A DNA stretch of 64,000 bases from Cohnella rhizosphaerae (GCF_029525575.1 NZ_JAPDIA010000003.1:1604214-1668213), one strand, 5' to 3'. Positions 48,059 through 58,996 are shown, counted from the first letter of the stretch. The notes: generated by a model not told the origin, from the sequence alone. Program-made: numbers and translations.

Positions 48059-50279
48059 AGAACCGACGGTCCAGCAGATCGCCGAGCAGAAAATATACAA
48101 GCAATTCGGCGTCTCCGACTCCGAGTTCGAACTCATCTGCGGCTTCCTCGGACGCCAGCCGAATTACACCGAGATCGGCGTGTTCAGCGTCATGTGGTCC
48201 GAGCACTGCGCGTACAAGAACTCCAAGCCGTTGCTTCGCCGCTTCCCGACGACCGGCCCGCGCGTTCTGATGGGACCGGGCGAAGGCGCCGGCATCGTCG
48301 ACATCGGCGACAAGCAGGCCGTCGTCTTCAAGATCGAGTCGCACAACCACCCGTCCGCGGTCGAGCCGTACCAAGGCGCCGCGACCGGCGTCGGCGGCAT
48401 CATCCGCGACATCTTCTCGATGGGCTCGCGCCCGATCGCGCTGCTCAACTCGCTGCGCTTCGGCAAGCTCGAGAGCGATCGCGTGAAGTACCTGTTCGAG
48501 CACGTCGTCAGCGGCATCGCCGGCTACGGCAACTGCATCGGCATCCCGACGGTCGCGGGCGAGGTCATGTTCGACGAAGCGTATGAGGGCAACCCGCTCG
48601 TCAACGCGATGTGCGTCGGCCTCATCGACCACGACAAGATCCAGCGCGGCGTCGCCAAGGGCGTCGGCAACCCGGTGTTCTACGTCGGTCCGGCCACCGG
48701 CCGCGACGGCATCCACGGCGCGACGTTCGCGTCCGAGGACTTGACCGCCGAGTCCGAAGCCAAGCGCTCGGCCGTCCAGGTCGGCGATCCGTTCATGGAG
48801 AAGCTCGTCATGGAAGCGACGCTCGAGCTGATCGACTCCGGCATCGTGCTCGGCATCCAGGACATGGGCGCCGCGGGCCTCACCTGCTCGAGCGCCGAGA
48901 TGGCGTCCAAGGCGGGCAACGGCATGGAGCTGTACCTAGACGAGGTGCCGCAGCGCGAAGAAGGCATGACCGCGTACGAGATGATGCTGTCCGAGTCGCA
49001 GGAGCGCATGCTCTTCGTCACCGAGCCGCAGCACGAGGCGCAAGCCAAGGCGATCTTCGAGCGTTGGGGACTGCACTGCGCCAAGGTCGGCAAGGTCACG
49101 GACGACGGCCGTCTCCGCTTGTTCCACAAGGGCGAAGAGGTTGCCGACATGCCGGTCAAGGCGCTCGTCGACGACTGCCCGGTATACGACAAGCCGTCCA
49201 AGGTGCCGGATTATTATCTGAAGAACGGCTCCATCGATACGAACCGCTACGAGCAAATGCTCGATCTGACAGATTCTTTGAAGAAAGTGCTCGGATCGCC
49301 ATCGCTCGCCAGCAAGGAATGGGTCTACAGCCAGTACGACTATCAAGTCCGCACGTCCACGGCCGTCGTGCCGGGTTCGGATGCCGCCGTCGTCGCGATC
49401 CGCGGCACGCGCAAGGCGCTCGCGATGACGACGGACTGCAACGGCCGTTATGTATATCTCGATCCCGAGGTCGGCGGACGCATCGCGGTCGCCGAAGCGG
49501 CGCGCAACATCGTCTGCTCTGGCGGCGAGCCGCTCGCGATCACGGACAACCTCAACTTCGGTTCGCCGGAGAAGCCGGAAGTGTTCTGGCAGATGGAAAA
49601 GTCGGTCGACGGCATGGCCGAAGCCTGCCGCTTCCTGGAGACGCCGGTCATCGGCGGCAACGTGTCGCTGTACAACGAGAACGCGAAGGGCGCGATCTAC
49701 CCGACGCCGGTCGTCGGCATGGTCGGCCTGATCACGGACATCGACCATATCACGACCCAGGAGTTCAAGGCAGAGGGCGACGTCATCTACCTGCTCGGCG
49801 AGACGAAGGCGGAGATCGGCGGCAGCGAGTTCCAATACGCGGTGCACGGCTTGACCGAAGGCCGCCCGCCGGTCATCGACCTGGCCTTGGAAAAAGCGCT
49901 GCACGGCGCCGTGCTCGGCGCGATCCGCCAAGGGCTCGTCGCATCTGCGCATGACCTGTCCGAAGGCGGACTGGCTGCGGCTGTAGCGGAGTCCACGTTC
50001 GGCCGCGGTCTCGGCGCGAAGGTCGACTTCACGACGAACCTGCGTCCGGATCTGGCGCTGTTCAGCGAATCGCAGTCGCGCATTCTGCTGTCGGCGAAGC
50101 CGGAATCCGCTGCGGCGCTCGAAGCTTGGCTGTCGGAACAAGGCGTGCCGGCGCAGAAGCTCGGCGTCGTCGGCGGCGAAGAGCTTGTCATTGCGGTCAA
50201 TGGACATACGGCAATTCAGGCATCCGTGAACGAATTCCGCAAAGAATGGAAGGAAGCGATCCCATGCCGGATGAAATAA
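48036..50279 (+). CDS. purL: FGAM synthase large subunit (short type)
   Basis: 747 aa. An ATP-dependent enzyme converting FGAR to [65 protein letters not shown] and [16 protein letters not shown] are PurL motifs; the length is that of the Gram-positive form needing PurS and PurQ. Intact. Its end overlaps the proposed purF start by 16 bp. Confidence 0.98.
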   Translation: MAQQAPAKEPTVQQIAEQKIYKQFGVSDSEFELICGFLGRQPNYTEIGVFSVMWSEHCAYKNSKPLLRRFPTTGPRVLMGPGEGAGIVDIGDKQAVVFKIESHNHPSAVEPYQGAATGVGGIIRDIFSMGSRPIALLNSLRFGKLESDRVKYLFEHVVSGIAGYGNCIGIPTVAGEVMFDEAYEGNPLVNAMCVGLIDHDKIQRGVAKGVGNPVFYVGPATGRDGIHGATFASEDLTAESEAKRSAVQVGDPFMEKLVMEATLELIDSGIVLGIQDMGAAGLTCSSAEMASKAGNGMELYLDEVPQREEGMTAYEMMLSESQERMLFVTEPQHEAQAKAIFERWGLHCAKVGKVTDDGRLRLFHKGEEVADMPVKALVDDCPVYDKPSKVPDYYLKNGSIDTNRYEQMLDLTDSLKKVLGSPSLASKEWVYSQYDYQVRTSTAVVPGSDAAVVAIRGTRKALAMTTDCNGRYVYLDPEVGGRIAVAEAARNIVCSGGEPLAITDNLNFGSPEKPEVFWQMEKSVDGMAEACRFLETPVIGGNVSLYNENAKGAIYPTPVVGMVGLITDIDHITTQEFKAEGDVIYLLGETKAEIGGSEFQYAVHGLTEGRPPVIDLALEKALHGAVLGAIRQGLVASAHDLSEGGLAAAVAESTFGRGLGAKVDFTTNLRPDLALFSESQSRILLSAKPESAAALEAWLSEQGVPAQKLGVVGGEELVIAVNGHTAIQASVNEFRKEWKEAIPCRMK

Positions 50280-51909
50280 TCGCCGGAGCGGGCCGCGTGC
50301 TGCCTGTCGCCGAGGGTGCGAGAGCCCCTGGCGACATGGACATGCATCCGCACGGTCCGACCGCGAGCATCCAGCCTTACGACATGAGCGTCCGGACCGG
50401 CGAACTGCCGTCTTCGCAGACGGAGGGCCTGCCGGCAGCCGAGGCGCGTTTCTGGACCGGGGGATTATTATAATCAGGGCAACGATCAGGCGTCCGGCAT
50501 GATGGACAAGCTGAAGGAAGAATGCGGCGTGTTCGGCGTGTTCGGCCATAAAGACGCCGCGGAGCTATCCTACTACGGCCTGCATGCGCTCCAGCACCGC
50601 GGCGAAGAGAGCTGCGGCATCTGCACGGCGAACCTCGGCGGAGATTTCCACTATCACCGCGGCATGGGTCTCGTGAAGGAAGTGTTCGACCGCGACCGGC
50701 TGGACTCGCTCGTCGGCGCCAACGCGATCGGGCACGTCCGCTATTCGACGGCCGGCGCAAGCCGTCTTGCGAACGCGCAGCCGCTCGTCTTCAAGTACCG
50801 CGGCGGCGATCTGGCCGTCTGCACGAACGGCAACCTCGTCAACGAGCCGATCATCCGGCGCGAACTCGAGGAGTCCGGCTCGATCTTCCAGACGACGAGC
50901 GATACCGAGGTCATCGCGCACATGATCGCGCGCTCGTCCAAGGACCTGGTCGAAGCGGTCAAGGACGCGTTCGCGCGGTTGATCGGGGGGCTTCGCGTTC
51001 CTTATCATGACCAAGGACGTCTTGATCGCGGCCTGCGACCCGAACGGCCTTCGTCCGATGGTCATGGGTCGGCTCGGCGACGCGTACATCTTCGCGTCCG
51101 AGTCCTGCTCGTTCGAAGTGATCGGGGCGGAGTACGTTCGCGACGTGGCGCCGGGCGAGATGATCGTGCTGGACCGGCACGGCTGCCGCGAGGAGCGATA
51201 CGCGGCGCTTCAGCGTCGCTCGGTATGCGCGATGGAGTACATTTACTTCGCGCGTCCGGACAGCGACATCAACGCGATCAATCTGCACAGCGCCCGCAAG
51301 CGCATGGGCCAGCAGCTCGCGCTGGAGTCGTTCGTCGACGCCGACATCGTGACGGGCGTGCCGGATTCGAGCATCTCGGCCGCGATCGGTTATGCGGAGC
51401 AGACGGGCATTCCTTACGAGCTCGGACTTATCAAAAATAAATATACCGGACGTACCTTCATCCAGCCCTCCCAGGAGCTGCGCGAGAAGGGCGTCAAAAT
51501 GAAGCTCTCCGCCGTCCGGAAGGTCGTGCAAGGCAAGCGCGTCGTCATGATCGACGATTCGATCGTGCGGGGCACGACTTCGCTGCGCATCGTCAATCTG
51601 CTGCGCGAGGCGGGCGCGCTCGAGGTGCACGTGCGCATCACGTCGCCGCCTTTCGCGAATCCTTGCTACTACGGCATCGATACGCCGGACCGCCGCGACC
51701 TGATCGCGTCGAGCAAGACGGTCGAGGAGATCCGCAAGGCGATCAACGCGGATTCGCTGTATTTCCTCAGCAAGCCGGGCCTGCTCGAAGCGGTCGGCGG
51801 GGCGGAGGGCGAATACGACCGCGGCCTGTGCCTCGGCTGCTTCACCAACGACTACCCGACGCCGGTCGAATTCGAGGATGCCAAGGCGACGAGCTGCAGC
51901 TGCGACTGA
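50264..51909 (+). CDS. purF: Amidophosphoribosyltransferase with long propeptide, frameshifted
   Basis: Corrected length about 547 aa. It makes phosphoribosylamine from PRPP and glutamine. [10 protein letters not shown] holds the N-terminal nucleophile Cys exposed after propeptide removal; [22 protein letters not shown] and the PRPP loop [14 protein letters not shown] follow. Iron-sulfur Cys are likely in [13 protein letters not shown] and CSCD. The start is placed at ATG 50264 overlapping purL, because a one-G correction of G5 50459-50463 continues through [10 protein letters not shown] into MDKLKEECG, giving a propeptide of about 90 residues; ATG 50499 would give a conventional short one. 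A second extra G is at 50985-50990. Confidence 0.93.
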
Positions 51910-51954
51910 GGCATGGCGCTAGTGACTGGCGCGGCGCGTGGTGCCTCGGCCACC

Positions 51955-52495
51955 GCGGACGCGGAATAGCGGCGTTTGATGCCGCTAAGTGCCTGCGCTG
52001 TGGTGGGGTGCAGGGCGAATGGCGGAACATATTTCTGCTATTCGCCCGCGTCGAAGATGCGATGGATCGAATAGCGGAACATATTTCCGCTATGTGCCCG
52101 CGCCGAGGATGCGATGGATCGAATAGCGGAACATATATCCGCTAAGTGCCCGCGCCGAGGATGCGATGGATCGAATAGCGGAACATATATCCGCTAAGTG
52201 CCCGCGCCGAGGATGCGATGGATCGAATAGCGGAACATATATCCGCTAAGTGCCCGCGCCGAGGATGCGATGGATCGAATAGCGGAACATATTTCCGCTA
52301 AGTGCCCGCGCCGAAGATGCGATGGATCGAATAGCGGAACGTATTTCCGCTAAGTGCCCGCGCCGAGGATGCGATGGATCGAATAGCGGAACATATTTCC
52401 GCTAAGTGCCCGCGCCGATGTTGCTGTGGTTCGAATAGCGGAACGTATTTCCGCTATGTGCCTGCGCCGATGTGGTTGTGGTGCAATAGCGGAAC
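51955..52495. repeat. Tandem array G inside the pur operon, core AGCGGAA/TTCCGCT, 52-bp period
   Basis: About ten copies between purF and purM. The core AATAGCGGAACATATTTCCGCTA matches those of arrays A and D except for its loop; the spacer (GTGCCCGCGCCGAGGATGCGATGGATCG) is unique to this array. The last copy ends about 40 bp before the purM start. Nothing else is seen in the gap 51910-52535. Confidence 0.92.
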
Positions 52496-52535
52496 CGTTT
52501 GGTTTTACAATTATACCCAAGGGGGCTTAACCCAA

Positions 52536-53583
52536 GTGTCCGAAGCTTACAAACAAGCCGGCGTCGACATTGCCGCCGGCAACGAAGCGGTCGAACGAAT
52601 GAAGAAGCACGTGAAGCGCACGATGCGTCCGGAGGTGCTGACGGGACTCGGCGGGTTCGGCGGGCTGTTCGGCCTGAACAAGGACAAGTACGAGGAGCCG
52701 GTGCTCGTCTCCGGCACGGACGGCGTCGGCACGAAGCTGAAGCTGGCGTTCGAGATGGACAAGCACGATACGATCGGCATCGACGCGGTAGCGATGTGCG
52801 TGAACGACGTGGTCGTGACAGGGGCGGAGCCGCTGTTTTTCCTTGACTACCTGGCATGCGGCAAGCTGGTACCCGAGAAGATCGAAGCGATCGTCAAAGG
52901 CGTCGCGGACGGCTGCGAGCAAGCCGGCTGCGCGCTGATCGGCGGCGAGACGGCGGAGATGCCGGGCATGTACCAGGACGGCGAGTACGATATCGCAGGC
53001 TTCACCGTCGGCATCGTGGACAAGCCGAAGGCCATCGACGGCAGCGGCATCGCGGCCGGCGACGCGGTTATCGGCCTTGGCTCGAGCGGCGTTCATTCCA
53101 ACGGGTTCTCGCTGGTGCGCCGGCTGTTGCTGGACACGAAGGGCTACAAGTTTTCGGACAAGCTGCCCGAGCTCGAAGGCAAGACGCTGGGCGAGGTGCT
53201 CATCGAGCCGACCCGCATCTATGTGAAGTCGGTGCTGAAGCTGATCGAGAGCGTGCAGGTAAAAGGCATGGCGCACATCACCGGCGGCGGCTTCATCGAA
53301 AATATCCCGCGCGTGCTGCCGGAAGGCGTCAACGTCGACATCGATCTCGGCGCATGGCCGGTGCAGCCTGTGTTCGGGCTTATGCAACGCGACGGCGCGA
53401 TCAGCGACCGCGATATGTACACGACGTTTAACATGGGCATCGGCATGGTGCTTGTCGTGCCGGCGGACCAGGCGGAGCAAGCCGTCGCGCTGGCAGGCGA
53501 GCTTGGCGAAAAAGCCTACGTCATCGGCCGCGTGACCGAAGGCTCTCGCGTCGTGACGTTCGGGGGGCGCCGAATTCGAATGA
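52536..53583 (+). CDS. purM: AIR synthase (phosphoribosylformylglycinamidine cyclo-ligase), frameshifted at the 3' end
   Basis: Corrected length about 348 aa from GTG 52536 (AAGGGGG upstream). It closes the imidazole ring. Motifs: [59 protein letters not shown] and [17 protein letters not shown]6 at 53562-53567 carries one extra G; correction gives VTFGGAEFE and TGA 53581-53583, which overlaps the purN start as ATGA. As written, the sequence would fuse purM to purN. Confidence 0.96.
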
Positions 53584-54201
53584 GCCGCGACAAGCTCCGC
53601 ATCGCCGTATTCGCGTCCGGCAGCGGCAGCAACTTCCAGGCGCTGGCCGAAGCGGCGAAGGCCGGCGATCTCGGTCCTGCCGAGATCGCGCTGCTCGTCT
53701 GCGACAAGCCGGAGGCCAAGGCGGTAGAACGCGCGCGCGAGCTTGACGTCGAGACTTTCGTCTTCCGGCCGAAAGAGTACGCTTCCCGCGAAGCTTACGA
53801 GACCGTAATCGCGGCCGAGCTGGCCGCGCGGGGGGATCGGCCTGATCGTGCTGGCCGGCTATATGCGCATTTTGACGGACGTACTGGTCGGCGCCTACGA
53901 AGGACGCATGATCAATGTTCATCCGTCGCTGCTGCCCGCTTTTGCCGGGATTCGCGCGATCGAGCAGGCGATCGATTATGGCGTCAAGGTAACCGGCGTG
54001 ACCGTGCACTATGTGGACGGCGGCCTCGACAGCGGCCCGATTATCGCGCAGCGGGTGATCGAGCTTGCGCCCGGCGACACGGCGGAGACGCTCGCGCCGC
54101 GCATTCATGCCATCGAGCACGAGCTTCTGCCGGGAACGGTGCGCCTGATCGCGGAAGGCCGCGTCTCGCTGTCCGGGCGTATTGTCACGGTTGACGCTTA
54201 G
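53580..54201 (+). CDS. purN: Phosphoribosylglycinamide formyltransferase, frameshifted
   Basis: Corrected length about 206 aa. It transfers a formyl group from 10-formyl-THF to [19 protein letters not shown], the [14 protein letters not shown] motif (catalytic Asn and His) and [18 protein letters not shown] (catalytic Asp) are present. G6 at 53830-53835 has one extra G; the correction joins [17 protein letters not shown]. It is coupled to purM by a 4-bp overlap. Confidence 0.96.
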
Positions 54202-54214
54202 TTTGGGAGCGCGG

Positions 54215-54705
54215 TGCAACGATGCGCCGTATCGCTAACCGCCGATAAGCGGGCGGTTGCCGTACTATAACGATCCGCCGTATCGCTAACTGCCCAAAGA
54301 CGCGCCACACTTTGCGAATAACGATCCGCCGTATCGCTAACTGCCTAAAGACGCGCGACACTTTGCGAATAACGATCCGCCGTATCGCTAACTGCCCAAA
54401 GACACGCCACACTTTGCGAATAACGATCCGCCGTATCGCTATCTGCCCGGAGACGCGCGACACTTTGCGAATAACGATCCGCCGTATCGCTAACTGCCCA
54501 AAGACGCGCCACACTTTGCGAATAACGATCCGCCGTATCGCTAACTGCCCAAAGACGCGCCACACTTTGCGAATAACGATCCGCCGTATCGCTAACTGCC
54601 CAAAGACGCGCCACGCTTTGCGAATAACGATCCGCCGCATCGCTATATGTCCAAAGACGCGCCACACTTTGCGAATAACGATCCGCCGTATCGCTATTTA
54701 CCAGG
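54215..54705. repeat. Tandem array H inside the pur operon, ATCCGCCGTATCGCTA core, 51-bp period
   Basis: About ten copies of AATAACGATCCGCCGTATCGCTAACTG followed by CCCAAAGACGCGCCACACTTTGCG, between purN and purH. The symmetry is weaker (CGAT ... ATCG around CCGCCGT). Single variant copies carry Ala-to-Thr-like base changes only. Open frames run through both strands owing to the 51-bp period. Confidence 0.9.
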
Positions 54706-54868
54706 CCAAGCGCGCCGATACTGCCGCATTACGCTTTACCGTGCCGCAATGCGCGCCGCAATTTGCACCTCAACCTCCGCTTGGCAAAACGAATAAACGT
54801 TTTAGTTGGATAAACCGGCCGTTTTAATCGGCCGTTTGCGTCACCCCGAACTTACCGCAAGACCGTCC

Positions 54869-54942
54869 CGGGGTGGGCTTATCCCGTTCGCTCAGGAACC
54901 AGCGCGCAGCCGTGACTGAGTGAAGGGGATAACCCCACCCCG
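54869..54942. repeat. 27-nt imperfect inverted repeat upstream of purH
   Basis: The left arm (54869-54895) begins CGGGGTGGGCTTATCCC and ends CTCAG; the right arm (54916-54942) is its complement at about 24 of 27 positions; the loop is 20 nt. A smaller hairpin, CGGCCG-TTTTAAT-CGGCCG-TTT, precedes it at about 54814-54838. There is no U-tract after the large stem, so it is not a simple terminator. Confidence 0.8.
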
Positions 54943-54983
54943 CCGGCATTAATCAACCTATTACTAGGAGTGAATGAACAGTC

Positions 54984-56540
54984 ATGGCTATCAAAAGAGC
55001 GCTGGTCAGCGTTTCCGACAAGACGGGCATCACCGAATTTTGCCGCGCGCTCGCCGCGCAAGGCGTGCAGATCATCTCGACGGGCGGTACGCATGCGCTG
55101 CTAGAACGCGAAGGCGTGCCGGTTATCGGCATCTCCGACGTGACGGGCTTCCCCGAGATTCTCGACGGCCGCGTCAAAACGCTGCACCCCGCCGTTCATA
55201 GCGGCTTGCTCGCGATCCGCGACAGCGCCGAGCACGTCGAGGCGATGGAAAAGCTCGGTCTCGACTACATCGATCTCGTCGTCGTGAACCTGTACCCGTT
55301 CAAGGAGACGGTATCCAAACCCGACGTCAGCTATGAAGACGCCATCGAGAACATCGACATCGGCGGTCCGACCATGCTGCGCTCCGCGGCCAAGAACCAT
55401 GCGTTCGTCTCCGTCGTCGTCGACGCAGGCGACTACGCCGATGTGCTCGCGCAAATCCAGGCGAGCGGCGACACGACGCTTGAGACGCGCAAACGACTTG
55501 CGGCAAAAGTGTTCCGCCACACCGCCGCTTACGATGCGCTCATCTCCGAATACTTCGCCGAACAGCTCGGCGATCCGCTGCCGGAGAGCCTGACCTTTAC
55601 CTACGAAAAGGTCCAGGAGCTTCGCTACGGCGAGAACCCGCACCAACAGGCCGCCTTTTACCGCAAGCCGCTCGCCAAGAAAGGCCCGAGCATCACGACG
55701 GCGAAGCAACTGCATGGCAAGGAGTTGTCCTACAACAACATTAACGACGCGAACGCGGCGCTCGCGATCGTCTCCGAGTTCGACGAGCCGGCCGTCGTGG
55801 CCATCAAGCATATGAACCCTTGCGGCGTCGGCATCGGCGCGGATATCGACGAGGCGTACGTTAAAGCGTACGAGTCCGATCCGACGTCGATCTTCGGCGG
55901 CATCGTCGCGGCAAACCGCACGATCGACGCGAAAACGGCCGACCGACTCGCGCAAATTTTCCTCGAGATCATCATCGCGCCGGATTTCACGCCTGAAGCG
56001 CTGGAGATTTTGAGCCGCAAGAAAAATATCCGTCTGCTCGCGACGGGCAACGAACAAGCGACGGCCGCGGCCGAGCGCAAGCCGGAATGGCTCGTGACGA
56101 GCGTCGATGGCGGCATGCTCGTTCAGCAGAGCGACGTTCATTCGCTGGATGAGTCCGACCTGCAGGTCGTCACGGAGCGCGCGCCGACGGCGGAAGAGCT
56201 GAAGCAGCTGCTTTTCGCATGGAAGGTCGTCAAGCACGTGAAGTCTAACGCCATCCTGCTCGCGGCGGACAGCATGACTGTCGGCGTAGGCGCCGGGCAG
56301 ATGAACCGCGTCGGCGCGGCTCGCATCGCCATCGAACAAGCCGGCGACAAGGCTAAAGGCGCGGTACTCGCCTCCGATGCGTTTTTCCCGATGGGCGATA
56401 CGGTAGAGCTGGCTGCACAAGCGGGCATCACGGCGATTATCCAGCCGGGCGGTTCCGTCAAGGATGCGGAATCCGTCGCAGCCGCGAATGCGGCCGGTAT
56501 CGCGATGGTCGTCACGGGCGTCCGTCACTTCAAGCATTGA
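54984..56540 (+). CDS. purH: Bifunctional AICAR transformylase / IMP cyclohydrolase
   Basis: 518 aa. It performs the last two steps to IMP. The N-terminal cyclohydrolase domain has [24 protein letters not shown] and [16 protein letters not shown]; the C-terminal transformylase has [41 protein letters not shown] (catalytic Lys-His) and [11 protein letters not shown]. Intact. The RBS TAGGAG is about 13 nt before ATG 54984. Confidence 0.98.
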   Translation: MAIKRALVSVSDKTGITEFCRALAAQGVQIISTGGTHALLEREGVPVIGISDVTGFPEILDGRVKTLHPAVHSGLLAIRDSAEHVEAMEKLGLDYIDLVVVNLYPFKETVSKPDVSYEDAIENIDIGGPTMLRSAAKNHAFVSVVVDAGDYADVLAQIQASGDTTLETRKRLAAKVFRHTAAYDALISEYFAEQLGDPLPESLTFTYEKVQELRYGENPHQQAAFYRKPLAKKGPSITTAKQLHGKELSYNNINDANAALAIVSEFDEPAVVAIKHMNPCGVGIGADIDEAYVKAYESDPTSIFGGIVAANRTIDAKTADRLAQIFLEIIIAPDFTPEALEILSRKKNIRLLATGNEQATAAAERKPEWLVTSVDGGMLVQQSDVHSLDESDLQVVTERAPTAEELKQLLFAWKVVKHVKSNAILLAADSMTVGVGAGQMNRVGAARIAIEQAGDKAKGAVLASDAFFPMGDTVELAAQAGITAIIQPGGSVKDAESVAAANAAGIAMVVTGVRHFKH

Positions 56541-56562
56541 TCGGCGAGGGGAGCACGAATAC

Positions 56563-57823
56563 ATGCGTATTTTAGTCATCGGCCGCGGCGGCCGGGAGCA
56601 TACGATCGTTTGGGCGCTGCGCAAAAATCCGAAGGCCGAGCACATTTTCTGCGCGCCGGGCAACGCCGGCATCGCGCAGCTTGCCGAGCTCGTGCCGATC
56701 GGCGAGCTGGAGTTCGACAAGCTCGTGCAGTTCGCCAAGGATCAGGCGATCGACCTCGTCGTCGTCGGTCCTGACGATCCGCTGGCCGCGGGCATCGTCG
56801 ATGCGTTCGAAGCGGCGTCGATTCCGGTTTACGGGCCGAACAAGGCTGCGGCGGAGATCGAAGGCAGCAAGATTTTTATGAAAAACCTGCTCAAAAAAGT
56901 ACGATATTCCGACCGCGAAATACGAGACGTTCACCGATTACGCGTCGGCGCGCGATTATCTCGCTTCTCAGCCCGTGCCGATCGTCATCAAAGCCGACGG
57001 GCTGGCGGCGGGCAAGGGCGTCACGGTGTGCTTCACCCGCGAGGAAGCGGAGCAGGCGCTCAAGGACACGATGGTCGACAAGTCGTTCGGCGCGGCCGGC
57101 GACAGCATCGTCATCGAGGAGTTCATGACCGGACAGGAAATGTCGATCCTGGCGTTCGTGGACGGAGAGACGGTGCGGGCGATGCCGGCGGCGCAGGATC
57201 ACAAGCCGGCGTACGACGGCGATAAAGGTCCGAACACGGGCGGCATGGGCACCTACTCGCCGCTGCCCCACATCCCGCAGTCGGTCATCGACGACGCGAT
57301 CGAGAACATCGTGAAGCCGACCGCGCGGGCGTTGGTCGCCGAAGGACGCCCGTTCCGCGGCGTGCTGTTCGGCGGGTTCATGCTGACGGCGGAAGGTCCC
57401 AGGACGGTCGAATTCAACGCGCGTTTCGGCGACCCGGAGACGCAGGTCGTGCTGCCGCGACTGAAGAGCGATCTGCTGGAGATCATTCTGGCTTCGCTCG
57501 AAGGACGTCTGGGCGACGTCGAGATCGAATGGAGCGACGAGGCGGCGGTTTGCGTCGTGCTCGCGTCCGGAGGCTACCCCGGTTCCTATCCGAAGGGGCT
57601 GCCGATCGAGGGACTCGATGCGGCAACCGAAGGACTCGTTTTCCATGCAGGTACCGCGGAAAAAGACGGCCGAATCGTGACGGCAGGCGGCAGGGTGCTA
57701 GGCATCGTGGGTCTTGGCGCAGGCATCGCCGAAGCGCGCGAAGCGGCTTATCGCACCGCGTCCGGCATTACGTTCGAAGGCAAGCAGAACCGAACGGACA
57801 TCGCCGCGAAGGCGTTGGTTTAA
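56563..57823 (+). CDS. purD: Phosphoribosylamine-glycine ligase, frameshifted
   Basis: Corrected length about 419 aa. An ATP-grasp enzyme joining phosphoribosylamine to glycine. RILVIGRGGREHTIVWAL, VVVGPDDPLAAGIVD, IKADGLAAGKGVTV, EEFMTGQEMSILAF and FNARFGDPETQ are PurD motifs. A6 at 56893-56898 holds one extra A; correction gives LLKKYDIPTAKYETF. Last gene of the operon, 22 bp after purH; a hairpin with GAGCCGC/GCGGCTC arms follows the stop. Confidence 0.96.
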
Positions 57824-57838
57824 TCGCAATGAATACGG

Positions 57839-57880
57839 GAGCCGCTTCCGCGCTGATACAGCGACGGGGCGGCTCTTTCC
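57839..57880. terminator. Hairpin between purD and the convergent small gene
   Basis: GAGCCGCTTCCGCGCTG pairs with CAGCGACGGGGCGGCTC around a 3-nt loop (a few mismatches), followed by TTT. Probably a shared terminator for the convergent genes. Confidence 0.65.
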
Positions 57881-57881
57881 G

Positions 57882-58001
57882 TTACTGCTTGTAGAACAGC
57901 GTCTTGCGGTTCGCGAATACGAATACGACGGCGACGACCGATCCGACGATCAGCATCGACGTGAGTACATGCGCGGACACCCAGTCGGTGAATGCTTCCA
58001 T
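57882..58001 (-). CDS. Small single-span membrane protein (39 aa)
   Basis: Minus strand, ATG at 58001-57999, preceded by GGAGGTG with 7-nt spacing. The product starts MEAFTDWVSAHV, has one strongly hydrophobic segment (LTSMLIVGSVVAVVFVFA) and a basic tail NRKTLFYKQ, the topology of a small single-pass protein with its C-terminus inside. It is convergent with purD. No family is recognised. Confidence 0.7.
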   Translation of the reverse strand: MEAFTDWVSAHVLTSMLIVGSVVAVVFVFANRKTLFYKQ

Positions 58002-58159
58002 CCGTCTCCACCTCCTCAATGGTTGATGCGATTCGTTATGGTAGTGTTCCCCGGACGCGCCTTTATTTCTCGCCGGCCGTGTTGACAGGAGAGGCAGCTC
58101 AGGTTATATTAAAAACACAGTAAATTAATCGGAATTTACGGAAAAGGGGGGCGGCGCTG

Positions 58160-58982
58160 ATGGAGCGCGCTTTAACGATACGATACGGCGATTTGTCGCT
58201 GGCGGCTACGATTCATTATCCTTCTCAGGAAGGGAAGACAGAATGCAATAAGCTGCCGCTCGTCATCATCAATCACGGCTTCGTAGGCAATCGTATCGGC
58301 GTGGACCGGCTGTTCTTACTGGCTGCGCGGGAATTCGCCGGACGGGGCAATCTGGTGATCCGCTTCGACTTCGCGGGATGCGGGGAGAGCGAGGGCGCTT
58401 ACGGCGACCACGGGCTCGATTCGATGATCGAGCAGACGCGGGCGGTGCTCGATTATGCGCTCGGCCTCGATATCGTCGATCCGACGCGGGTCACGCTGCT
58501 GGGTCACAGCCTGGGCGGCGCAGTCGCCTTGCTGACGGGCGTGCGCGACCGGCGCGTCAAGTCGCTGGCGCTCTGGTCGCCGGTTGCCTACCCGTTTAAC
58601 GACATTCTCCGGATCGTCGGACGCAAGGCGTACGACGAAGCCGTCACCAAAGGTCGAGCGGACTACCTCGGCTACGAGATCAAGCCCGCGTTTTTCGATG
58701 CGCTGATGAAGCATCAGCCGTTTCAGGAGACGCAGAAGTTCCCGGGCGACGTGTTCCTCGTGCACGGCACGGGGGGACGAGACGATTCCAGTCGACTATA
58801 CGTTTCTGCTGGAGAAGACGTTTTGGCTTCGCGGCGAAGGGCGCTGCGAGAAGTCGATTATTTTCCAGGCTGATCATACGTATTCGAAGGGCGAGCACAA
58901 GGAACAGCTCTTTAAGGCGACGGGCGACTGGCTCGGCGGGTACGAGCAGCGGCAGCGGGATTGGCAGCATTGGAGCATTTGA
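58160..58982 (+). CDS. Alpha/beta hydrolase, frameshifted
   Basis: Corrected length about 273 aa. A cytoplasmic serine hydrolase of the acyl-aminopeptidase/esterase type: INHGFVGNRIG (oxyanion region), IRFDFAGCGESEG, LLGHSLGGAVAL (nucleophile Ser), then after removing one G from G6 at 58771-58776, GDETIPVDYTFLL (Asp) and QADHTYSKGEHKEQL (His). Substrate unknown. A terminator follows. Confidence 0.88.
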
Positions 58983-58996
58983 TGCTTAAGATGGCG

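Noticed and set aside
52374..54194. A purM-purN fusion protein
   Set aside because: The fused frame arises from the extra G at 53562-53567. Correcting it gives a normal PurM end and an ATGA overlap with purN, the arrangement expected for separate coupled genes.
54185..54827. Repeat proteins in array H (TIRRIANCPKTRH-type, both strands)
   Set aside because: Same artefact of a 51-bp period; no independent translation signals.
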